A DNA stretch of 17,190 bases from CAYHWW01 sp964360145 (GTDB lineage Bacteria; Bdellovibrionota; UBA1018; CAYHWW01): the NCBI GenBank assembly GCA_964360145.1, contig CAYHWW010000057.1, positions 1-17,190 on the forward strand, read 5' to 3'. Made by a program: the position numbers and the translations under genes. Below are positions 6,348 through 12,580 of the stretch, in pieces (position 1 is the first letter of the stretch; every line of letters begins with the position of its first letter). The notes under the pieces are model-generated. The model worked only from the letters and a program-made list of their open reading frames with translations, was not told the origin of the DNA and ran no database searches.

Positions 6348-7170
6348 GCGTGTGGCCAATGAGTCGCGAGGCGATGGTCAGCTGATCCGCGGCCAAGTCG
6401 CCTGTATTTTGGAAGAGCAGGGGCTTGCTGAATCGGGGCGTGGCATTTTCCGAATGCCTCCGGTTTTTTTTCGCCCGGGGAGAAATTCTCGGCACGGTGA
6501 GGGCGGGCCTCGCGGAGGCAAAGAGACGATCTACTTTGCCCGCGCTTTGCTGGGCGATGGTCATGATGAGATCGCCATAGGCCATCTTGCTCCAGAGGGC
6601 GGGGAGTTTCTCCTGCTTCAGTCGACCCGTCACCATTTGCTTCAGCTCTTTTTCATAGCGATGGACCATCTTGGACTCCCACTGCGCATGGAGGTCGGGT
6701 AGCCCCACCTCCCCACCATCATGCCGTGACGAGAGATGCAGGGGCATGGTGAGATCCCCAAGGTAGTGGGCTAACCCGAAGAGGTGTTCTTGCAACTCGG
6801 CCCAACGGCCCGCGGCGCGATCTTCCTTGGCCTTCTCCATCCATGAGATGATGCGATAGGCGAGATAACCCTGACTGCGATCTGCGGCTTCTGTCCTGCT
6901 CTTCCAGTCTGGGGGCTGCTTATCCACGTGAATAAAGTGAGCCTGGGCCTCGTCAGGGTGACGGCGGTAGTCCCGACGCCACTTGAGATCGGGGTCAGTG
7001 ACATGCTCTTCCAGCTGAGCCGCGCTGATGTGGCAATGGGCGAGGGTCTTTTCCCCCGCGATCTCAGCACCAAACTTTGCCGTCATCTCGTGACCACGCG
7101 TACCCCAAGCACCAGCGGTGGCGGGCGCAAGAGTTCCCAGCAAGAAAAGAATTCGGAGACGATGTGACAT
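6328..7170 (-). CDS. Secreted S1/P1-type zinc nuclease (or phospholipase C-like) family protein
   Basis: A 280-residue protein with a signal peptide, cleaved so that Trp22 becomes residue 1 ('TAGA|WGTRGHE'). This is a hallmark of the S1/P1 nuclease-phospholipase C superfamily, whose N-terminal Trp binds zinc. The remaining ligands can be placed: H27 (mature His6), D59 or D61, H78, then H135-x3-D139-x5-H145 in 'HYLGDLTMPLH', and H161-x3-E165. Spacing agrees with P1 nuclease (1, 6, 116/120/126), but the last ligand is Glu rather than Asp, as in Bacillus phospholipase C. Single-strand nuclease/3'-nucleotidase activity is the default call; lipid hydrolysis is an alternative. The ATG at 7170 fits the signal peptide better than an upstream TTG at 7206. 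It is the last gene of the LysM-AmgK-MurU operon, 10 bases after murU. The C-terminal third is less conserved. Confidence 0.85.
   Translation of the reverse strand: MSHRLRILFLLGTLAPATAGAWGTRGHEMTAKFGAEIAGEKTLAHCHISAAQLEEHVTDPDLKWRRDYRRHPDEAQAHFIHVDKQPPDWKSRTEAADRSQGYLAYRIISWMEKAKEDRAAGRWAELQEHLFGLAHYLGDLTMPLHLSSRHDGGEVGLPDLHAQWESKMVHRYEKELKQMVTGRLKQEKLPALWSKMAYGDLIMTIAQQSAGKVDRLFASARPALTVPRISPRAKKNRRHSENATPRFSKPLLFQNTGDLAADQLTIASRLIGHTLTQICQ
6442..6471 (+). terminator. Candidate terminator for xerC inside the converging nuclease gene
   Basis: On the plus strand GGCATT (6442-6447), a 5-base loop and AATGCC (6453-6458) form a perfect 6-base-pair hairpin. Five bases later comes a run of eight T (6464-6471). 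It lies about 95 bases past the xerC stop. The short stem and the 5-base gap before the T run make it moderate evidence. It sits in the coding sequence of the opposite-strand nuclease. Confidence 0.35.
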
Positions 7171-7180
7171 TCTCCGAACT

Positions 7181-8149
7181 TTAAACGGGAATGCGGCCCC
7201 CTGCAAAATAGATTTCTCCGCTCAAGGGCTTGCTGCCCCGCGGAGGCGCGACGAGGGCCACCACTCGGGGCCCGATGCTTGAGGATGGATCATCCAAAAA
7301 GGGTCGCCACTCATCGTACTCACCGTAAAGGCAGGCGGGGCCTTGCACCGTGGCCCTCCACCTCCCCGCTGGCCAGCCGCGGGGCACCCAAACGCCCGGG
7401 GCGGTTTCGCGCATCTTCAACTCGACGAGGGGCCGCAACGCCGGCAGCACCGCCAGCAGTGAAAAATGGGCTTCCGCATAGGTGGCCGGACTTCCTGTGT
7501 CAAGCCACGGCACATCTTCCACCGTGGCGAAGAGCTGGCGCTCCTCGGAAAGGGGCTTCAGCAACGTGGCCATGAGCTCGCTTTTCCCCGTCGGCAACCG
7601 GCGCAGCGCCAGCCCCTCGATGAGGGATGCCCCCGTGAACATGACGCCGCTTTGAGCCTTCGGCAGAAAATCAGTGACGCGCCCATGGGCATCGCATTGC
7701 ACCACCGTATAGGACTCCGCGGACCCTTGATGGTGCCGAAGATGAATGGTCATGAGCCCCTTGGCCTTCTGGTGCTGCTTCTGCAGCCGCTTCCACGTCG
7801 GCAAGCAGATGCAATCCCCGTTGAGCACAGCCAATGACGACGCCCCCACCCAATCGCGAATCTTCCACAGCGCACCGGAAGAGCCCAAAAGCTCGCTGCT
7901 CTCGTCACTGAAGTGAAACTTCACGCCCGAGGCGGCGATCAAGTCCGGGTCCAGGGCGGCGGCGCGCAGAGTATCTGGGGCATGGGAGAAGTTGATGGCG
8001 ATCTCGGTGAGCCCCAACTCCCGAGCCATGTGCCAGGCGCCAAACCAAAAAGTAGGCACGCCGAGCACGGGCAACGCGGGTTTCGCGACTCTCTCCGTAA
8101 GGGGCCTCAATCGGGTGCCTAGGCCCGCGGCAAGGATGAAGCCTTTCAT
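7181..8149 (-). CDS. murU: MurU-like nucleotidyltransferase (MurNAc-1-phosphate uridylyltransferase candidate)
   Basis: A 322-residue sugar-1-phosphate nucleotidyltransferase. Its Rossmann core starts 'FILAAGLGTRLRPLT' with the signature GxGTRLRP at 9-16 and K23 in 'AKPALPVLG'. The metal-binding Asp is in 'NGD' (110-112), with later blocks 'FTGASLIEGL' and 'WLDTGSPATYAEAH' (W215-D217-G219). MurU makes UDP-MurNAc from UTP and MurNAc-1-P, bypassing fosfomycin-sensitive MurA. The assignment rests mainly on the adjacent AmgK-type kinase: its TGA and this ATG share a base (TGATG at 8147-8151). Oddities are the length, about 90 residues beyond the usual compact enzyme, and 'LLGSSGAL' where these enzymes usually have a Thr-Gly-Gly-Gly. 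The Trp/Gly/Pro-rich C-terminus may be an extra domain. A mannose- or glucose-1-P nucleotidyltransferase is the alternative. Confidence 0.75.
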   Translation of the reverse strand: MKGFILAAGLGTRLRPLTERVAKPALPVLGVPTFWFGAWHMARELGLTEIAINFSHAPDTLRAAALDPDLIAASGVKFHFSDESSELLGSSGALWKIRDWVGASSLAVLNGDCICLPTWKRLQKQHQKAKGLMTIHLRHHQGSAESYTVVQCDAHGRVTDFLPKAQSGVMFTGASLIEGLALRRLPTGKSELMATLLKPLSEERQLFATVEDVPWLDTGSPATYAEAHFSLLAVLPALRPLVELKMRETAPGVWVPRGWPAGRWRATVQGPACLYGEYDEWRPFLDDPSSSIGPRVVALVAPPRGSKPLSGEIYFAGGRIPV

Positions 8150-9168
8150 CAGAAGTAGTAATAGCGGAAGAGCAGCCGCCTCAGCTCATCGTACTCGGGG
8201 AACTTGAACAGGTTGCGCCGCACGTTCTCGAAGGTGTTGCCGATGAATTTCACGTAGCGGGAATCATCTCTTTTCATGAAAAACGACGCGAAAGACCCCA
8301 TGGCCTTGAAGTTTCTTTGGATGGACATGAGGTCAAAGATTTCTTCAAAGTGTTTGATGGCCCTGGGTCCGTCGGCGGCAAGTCCCGCTCGGGCCATTTT
8401 CACTCGATAATAATCCACCAGTTCATAAATGAGGTCTTCCTCCAGCTGATAATAAGAATCCCTCAAGAGGGAGGCCAGGTCGTATTGGCAGCAACCCAGG
8501 CGCGCATCCTGGAAGTCGATCATGTAGAGCTCGTCCTTGTGCACCATGATGTTGCGGCTATGGTAGTCGCGATGGGTGAACACCCACGGCTCAGAGGCAA
8601 GACGCCGACAGATGTGGGCAAAGTGGGCCTCCATCCGCTTCGCTGCGTCCGCGGGCAAGAGGGGCGCGAGCTTGCCGTTGTACAGATAATTGATGGTGAA
8701 GCGCACTTCCCACATGAGCTTGTCTTCGTCGAAGTAGAGGCCGTAGGCGTCGATGGGGGCCTTGTTCCGGGTCGCTTTGATCTGCAGCGACGTGAGCATA
8801 TCGATGGCTTTTTTGAACCACACGAGCTGTTCACGCTTGCGGGATACGCCTTCGAGCTGCTTGAGCAACGTTTCATCGCCGAGGTCGGCGAGCAGGATCA
8901 AGCCCTGGGCCGGATCCGCGTCAATGACATCGGGTACGCGGAGACCCAGGCCCGCGAGATGGCGTTGCACCTGGAGAAAGGGCAGGCGCTCCCCCACATC
9001 AGGAAACGGATGCATGCGCATGGCGATCATTCGGGTCGAGCCGGACCGCACGCGGTAATAGCCGCGGGTCGACGCATCGCCAGGGATCTTCTCGATATGG
9101 AGAGCCCCGGAACCAGATCGCTTACTTTTTCCTACCCACTCCCGGATTGACCGTTGGTCTTCGAGCAT
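8149..9168 (-). CDS. amgK: AmgK-like anomeric MurNAc/GlcNAc kinase (APH-fold)
   Basis: A 339-residue protein of the aminoglycoside phosphotransferase fold. Near the N-terminus is 'GDASTRGYYRV' (30-40), the form typical of AmgK ('SDASxRxYxRV') as ATP-binding start. The catalytic Brenner-type motif is 'THRDYHSRNIM' (198-208, catalytic D201), and the metal-binding motif is 'IDFQDARLG' (217-225). AmgK phosphorylates the anomeric hydroxyl of MurNAc or GlcNAc, feeding MurU in peptidoglycan recycling. The start at 9168 has AAGGGA seven bases upstream; it overlaps the preceding lipoprotein gene by 47 bases, long but supported by that site. Its stop overlaps the murU start. An unspecific sugar or antibiotic kinase is possible, but the motif form plus the coupled nucleotidyltransferase make AmgK the best call. 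Confidence 0.85.
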   Translation of the reverse strand: MLEDQRSIREWVGKSKRSGSGALHIEKIPGDASTRGYYRVRSGSTRMIAMRMHPFPDVGERLPFLQVQRHLAGLGLRVPDVIDADPAQGLILLADLGDETLLKQLEGVSRKREQLVWFKKAIDMLTSLQIKATRNKAPIDAYGLYFDEDKLMWEVRFTINYLYNGKLAPLLPADAAKRMEAHFAHICRRLASEPWVFTHRDYHSRNIMVHKDELYMIDFQDARLGCCQYDLASLLRDSYYQLEEDLIYELVDYYRVKMARAGLAADGPRAIKHFEEIFDLMSIQRNFKAMGSFASFFMKRDDSRYVKFIGNTFENVRRNLFKFPEYDELRRLLFRYYYF

Positions 9169-9877
9169 CTCCCGATCCCTTGGAAGAAAGAGCGGCCCTT
9201 AGCTCATCAATGAGCGGGCCGTTGATAACAGGATCTCGCATCGGGCTCAGTTTCGCAATCTCCTCGCGCACGGCGGAGAGACGATCCTCGGAGGGAGGCA
9301 AGGGGTTCCAGCGCTGCAACAGGCTTACGGCCCCACGGGGATCGTAACCCAGGGAGTACAAGGTTTTCACGGCGGCCCTGTCCGCGTCGACATGGACGTG
9401 GTGCGGCAAAGCGTAGAGACCATCCTTTTCCAACAAGCCCAGCCGCTGCAAGTCCTGGCCTTTATCCGCCGCCTGACTCAACCGTTCTTCGAGGGCGCCG
9501 GATCGAGCAAGGGCCGCCTCCCTGGCTAAGAGGAACGCCAATTCGTTTTCATAAACAATCTGCCTCAAGGCCCCCTTACTCACATAGATGTTCCCCGCTA
9601 GGCCCGCCGCGCAGATGGGCTTATCAGAGTTGAGGAGCACGACTGCAAGGCCCTGATCCACCCGGGCCAGCAACCGAGACACGGCACCCTGAACTCGAGG
9701 GCTTAACCAAACTCCGTAGCGCGCTTTCAAATGTTGAGTCATGCTGTCGACGATGGCCTTGCGTTCCGCCGCCTCCAGAGGACGAGACTCTTCTTTGGGC
9801 GCTGGGCCGCTCTTACAGGAAGAGAGGGCGAACGCGCAGGCAATTGCCAGGGCCAACGGAATTCGTCTGCCGGTCAT
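9122..9877 (-). CDS. M48-like lipoprotein with degenerate HExxH (putative pseudopeptidase)
   Basis: A 251-residue lipoprotein: positive start, hydrophobic stretch and lipobox 'LSSC' (C21). The middle resembles the M48 metallopeptidase core, where 'GxIYVSxGLL...NEDELAxVLAHExxH' is usual. Here it reads 'NIYVSKGALRQIVYENELAFLLAREAALA', the zinc motif having become R119-E120-A-A-L123. Downstream 'HVDADRAAVKTLYSLGYDP' parallels the M48 'ExxAD ... AGYDP' block, with D166 kept but the third zinc ligand Glu replaced by His162. Catalysis is unlikely; a structural or substrate-binding role in the envelope is inferred. The TPR/LysM gene upstream ends in an ATGA overlap with this start, so translation is coupled. 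No Shine-Dalgarno is visible. The relation to M48 is by eye and could be wrong in detail. Confidence 0.75.
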   Translation of the reverse strand: MTGRRIPLALAIACAFALSSCKSGPAPKEESRPLEAAERKAIVDSMTQHLKARYGVWLSPRVQGAVSRLLARVDQGLAVVLLNSDKPICAAGLAGNIYVSKGALRQIVYENELAFLLAREAALARSGALEERLSQAADKGQDLQRLGLLEKDGLYALPHHVHVDADRAAVKTLYSLGYDPRGAVSLLQRWNPLPPSEDRLSAVREEIAKLSPMRDPVINGPLIDELRAALSSKGSGDARRPTVNPGVGRKK

Positions 9878-10698
9878 GGGGTCGCTGGAGGCAGGGCGGA
9901 TGCGGGTGCGCCGATTTCAGCCGCGGGCGCTGCATCAACTAGGGTAGGTGTAGGTGCCGACGCTGATGCCGCTGGAGCCGCCTGAACACCACCCACGGAT
10001 GCCGCGGAACGAGTCGCGCGGTGCTGTTCCGCCATTTGCTTCTCTTGCTCGGTGATCTGATAGTAAAGGTAAAAGCCGGCAAAGATCCTGTTGGGATCCT
10101 TGATGAGCTGGCGGTTATTTTCCCAGATCTTGCGCCATTTGCGCGTGGTGGCGTAAACCTCGTTAGAGATGCGGCCCAGGGTATCGCCCTTCTGAATGAG
10201 GTAGGGTTCTCCATTCTGAGAAAGAATGGGCGCCGTAGCGGGCTTGTCGTACTTGAGCTGCATGCCCGCACGGAGCTGGGACGCGTTCTTCAGCTGTTCT
10301 TGGTTCATCTGATAAATCTGTTTCCATGCGTCGATATCGCCGTAGAGATTGAAGGCGATTTTCATGAGAGTATCGCCCTTTTGCACGACATAACCGTCCA
10401 CAATGCCGGATCCGTAAACGGCCACGGGGGCCACCGACTCAGGCTCCACCGGCGCGGGAGGACTCTCCGGCGTGGGCTGCTGGGCCGTAACGCTGGAAGT
10501 GTCGGGCTCCGGGGATAGGCTCGGGTCCGCGGCAGCCTGCACTTCGCTCTCAGGCGCGCCGCCGTCATCCACGGCGGCGGTGTCAGCCGATGCCGGATCC
10601 TCGGACGACAGGTCCATTTCGTCGCTGTTCTGGTTCTTCGCGCAGCCCGAGGCTGTCAGAAGGGCCATGGCGATAACCCACACGTAAGAATTTTTCAT
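9874..10698 (-). CDS. Double-LysM lipoprotein (peptidoglycan-binding)
   Basis: A 274-residue lipoprotein. Residues 1-19 give an anchor signal 'MALLTASGC' with C19 as the modified Cys and Ala at +2, compatible with outer-membrane sorting. An acidic, Pro/Ser/Ala-rich spacer (about 22-98) leads to two LysM domains: 'YVVQKGDTLMKIAFNLYGD' (about 103-150) and 'YLIQKGDTLGRISNEVY' (about 166-213). Both end in the usual '.AGxxLxY' strand. The tail is Ala/Pro-rich. LysM domains bind the glycan strand of peptidoglycan, so the protein probably ties the outer membrane to the wall. The ATG at 10698 has GAGGAG seven bases upstream, the best Shine-Dalgarno in the operon, marking it as the first gene. The longer frame from 10776 lacks support. 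Confidence 0.92.
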   Translation of the reverse strand: MKNSYVWVIAMALLTASGCAKNQNSDEMDLSSEDPASADTAAVDDGGAPESEVQAAADPSLSPEPDTSSVTAQQPTPESPPAPVEPESVAPVAVYGSGIVDGYVVQKGDTLMKIAFNLYGDIDAWKQIYQMNQEQLKNASQLRAGMQLKYDKPATAPILSQNGEPYLIQKGDTLGRISNEVYATTRKWRKIWENNRQLIKDPNRIFAGFYLYYQITEQEKQMAEQHRATRSAASVGGVQAAPAASASAPTPTLVDAAPAAEIGAPASALPPATP

Positions 10699-10818
10699 GG
10701 ACGCTCTCCTCAATGACCTCTTCGGCCAGAACGTGCGGGGCCTTGAGTCGATGTTGCGCCCATGCGCGCCCGGCAAATGTTACCTATCGTCACTCTCCTT
10801 CAACTGGCCGAAGTACCT

Positions 10819-10833
10819 AGCACTATGAGTGCT
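10819..10833. repeat. Inverted repeat centred on the start codon of the PilZ-like gene
   Basis: AGCACT (10819-10824) and AGTGCT (10828-10833) are perfect complements with the ATG at 10825-10827 between them. An RNA hairpin would put the start codon in a 3-base loop. It could affect translation or, as DNA, act as an operator. It could also be chance, since the repeat is short. Confidence 0.4.
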
Positions 10834-11250
10834 GCGCTAAAAGCCGAGGACATTTTCAACCCCGCGGATTTCCAATCCATGGAAACATTCTTCACGAAGA
10901 TAAAAAATCTCACCACGAACACGGAACCTGAGAGTCTTCAGGATGTGCATATCATGGAGATCGGGGACAGGTCCTTGGCCTTTGATATAGACAAGAATTG
11001 CGGCGCCAAGGGCCACAGTCTCAATATCATCCTGAAGCTTGTTTGCCCCACCAAGCCCGGAGTGCCCGCGAAGAGCGTGGTTTTCGAGGCAAACACCACC
11101 ATCCGCGCCACCGAGCAGCTGGATGATGGCGGTTATCGCTACGATATCGAGCTGCTCCAGTTCGAAGAGAAAAATTGGCAGGAATTCCTCTCGTTATTCC
11201 AATCCAGGCAAAATGAAATCAATGAATTTATCGCTGCCGTGAAGGGCTAA
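10825..11250 (+). CDS. Small hypothetical protein, PilZ-like
   Basis: A 141-residue soluble protein starting at the ATG at 10825; an upstream ATG (10762) would add 21 residues of unclear value, and neither has a Shine-Dalgarno. The middle (about 41-113) alternates short strands: 'DVHIMEIGDRSLAFDI', 'SLNIILKLVC', 'KSVVFEANTTIRATEQL' and 'YRYDIELLQF'. A C-terminal helix follows, 'EEKNWQEFLSLFQSRQNEI', resembling the end of PilZ domains. No RxxxR or D/NxSxxG motif is visible, so cyclic di-GMP binding is doubtful. The call is weak; the only firm points are the coding frame and the partner gene. The stop lies 9 bases before the receiver-TPR start, so the two probably form one transcript and may act in one signalling pathway. 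Confidence 0.7.
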   Translation: MSAALKAEDIFNPADFQSMETFFTKIKNLTTNTEPESLQDVHIMEIGDRSLAFDIDKNCGAKGHSLNIILKLVCPTKPGVPAKSVVFEANTTIRATEQLDDGGYRYDIELLQFEEKNWQEFLSLFQSRQNEINEFIAAVKG

Positions 11251-11259
11251 TTCGAATCC

Positions 11260-12567
11260 ATGGCCACCAAAAACACGGACGCCGAGATTTTCAAGAAGTA
11301 CCTGGTGAACAAAAAGATTCTCGTGGTGGACCCCAGCGCCTCCGCTCGCAGCGGCATTTTCAAGGTCTTCAACGAGCTCGGCGCCAAGACCCAGCAAATC
11401 ACCCTGGCCAATAACTACGTCACCGCCGAAGAAGAAATCAAAAAGCAAAAACCTGACATCGTCATCGCGGAGTATGACCTCGGGAAGGCCTGCGGCCTTG
11501 AGCTGCTTCAGCAGCAACGGGCCACCAACCCCGACAGCAAGAAAACCCTCTTTTTATTGCTGACGGGCAACACCTCCCAGTCCGCCGTGGCCCGCTCGGC
11601 GGAAGAGGACATCGACGCCTATGTCTTGAAGCCCTTCACGCCCGAAGTCCTGCGCCGCACGATCATGACCACCGCGCTGGCGAAGGTGCGACCGCCAGCC
11701 TACAACGTGAAAATCGACGAGGCCAAGGCCCTCCTTGCCGAATCAAAGCTGGACGAGGCTGAAAAAACCCTGAACGAAGCGGTCACCATGGACCCGAAGC
11801 CCTCCCTCGCGCTCTACTACCTGGGCCAGGTGAAGTTCCTCCGCGAGCTGGCGGACCAGGCCGAGGGATCTTATAAGACGGGCCTCAGCTTCAATAAGAT
11901 TCACTACAAGTGCTTGGTCGGCCTCTTCGACCTCCTCATGAGCGCGAAGAAGCACAATGAGGCCTATGAGGTCGTCAAGCGCGTGTCCCAATACTTCCCG
12001 GCCAACCCCAAGCGTCTCGCTGAGGTGCTGCGCCTCGCCATCATGAACCAGAAATACGAGGACGTGGAAAAGTATTACTCCGTATTCTGCAACATCGATG
12101 AACGCAGCGATATTCTCATCCGCTACGTCTGCGCTGCCCTGGTGGTTTGCGGCAAATACTATCTGCAAACGAACAACCGCACCCGGGCTTTCGAGCTCTT
12201 CCAAAAAGCGGCGGTGACCAGCGCGGGCCGCACCGGCATTCTCAAAGAAATCGTCCAGTCCCTCGTGGACTTCAGCCTTTCAAAAGAGGCCGTGGAATTT
12301 TTGGGTCGCTTCCCCCCGGAAGCACAGAGCACCCCGGAATACTGCCTGCTCAAATTCCGAGTCACGGACCTGAATGGCATGCCCTCCCCGGTGATCGCCA
12401 TGGGCAAAGAGCTCATCGCCAAGGGCATGGTCGACGAGGACCTCTACGAAATCATGATACGCAGGGCGCGCCAGGCCAACAGCGCAAGCCTTGTCGAGAA
12501 CCTCCTTTATGAGGCTGCCGCCAAGTTCCCCGACTCGAAGATCTTCAAGGTGTCGTCCGCGGCATGA
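11260..12567 (+). CDS. Receiver (REC)-TPR protein lacking the phospho-acceptor Asp
   Basis: A 435-residue soluble protein. Residues about 17-140 are a response-regulator receiver domain: 'KKILVVDPSASAR' with acidic D24, 'LFLLLTGNTS' with T102 and 'AYVLKPFTPEVL' with K124. At the phosphorylation site, 'PDIVIAEYDLGKACGLELL', the position of the conserved Asp holds Glu71, which mimics a phospho-Asp in many receivers; D73 nearby is a less likely acceptor. Residues about 148-430 form TPR-like helical pairs, for example 'SKLDEAEKTLNEAVTMDPKPSLALYYLGQ'-type blocks and 'NEAYEVVKRVSQYFPANP'. There is no DNA-binding output, so it likely acts by protein contacts. REC-TPR proteins of this build are familiar from Bdellovibrio and other deltaproteobacteria (general knowledge). 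It follows the PilZ-like gene directly. Confidence 0.88.
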   Translation: MATKNTDAEIFKKYLVNKKILVVDPSASARSGIFKVFNELGAKTQQITLANNYVTAEEEIKKQKPDIVIAEYDLGKACGLELLQQQRATNPDSKKTLFLLLTGNTSQSAVARSAEEDIDAYVLKPFTPEVLRRTIMTTALAKVRPPAYNVKIDEAKALLAESKLDEAEKTLNEAVTMDPKPSLALYYLGQVKFLRELADQAEGSYKTGLSFNKIHYKCLVGLFDLLMSAKKHNEAYEVVKRVSQYFPANPKRLAEVLRLAIMNQKYEDVEKYYSVFCNIDERSDILIRYVCAALVVCGKYYLQTNNRTRAFELFQKAAVTSAGRTGILKEIVQSLVDFSLSKEAVEFLGRFPPEAQSTPEYCLLKFRVTDLNGMPSPVIAMGKELIAKGMVDEDLYEIMIRRARQANSASLVENLLYEAAAKFPDSKIFKVSSAA

Positions 12568-12580
12568 CTTCGAGTTTTTT
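12533..12580 (+). terminator. Candidate terminator of the REC-TPR gene
   Basis: ACTCGAAG (12533-12540) and CTTCGAGT (12568-12575) are perfect 8-base complements. The second arm starts immediately after the stop codon and runs into six T (12575-12580). The loop of 27 bases is long, and an alternative hairpin around GAAGATCTTC competes. Only the plus strand has the T run, so it would serve the REC-TPR transcript. It overlaps the 3' end of the converging TPR gene. Confidence 0.35.

Noticed and set aside
8317..9150. Long plus-strand frame opposite amgK
   Set aside because: It mirrors the codons of amgK, shows no family motif, and amgK has clear catalytic motifs on the other strand.
8149..9168. 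Aminoglycoside resistance kinase
   Set aside because: The fold is shared, but the 'GDASTRGYYRV' motif and coupling to a nucleotidyltransferase fit AmgK better.
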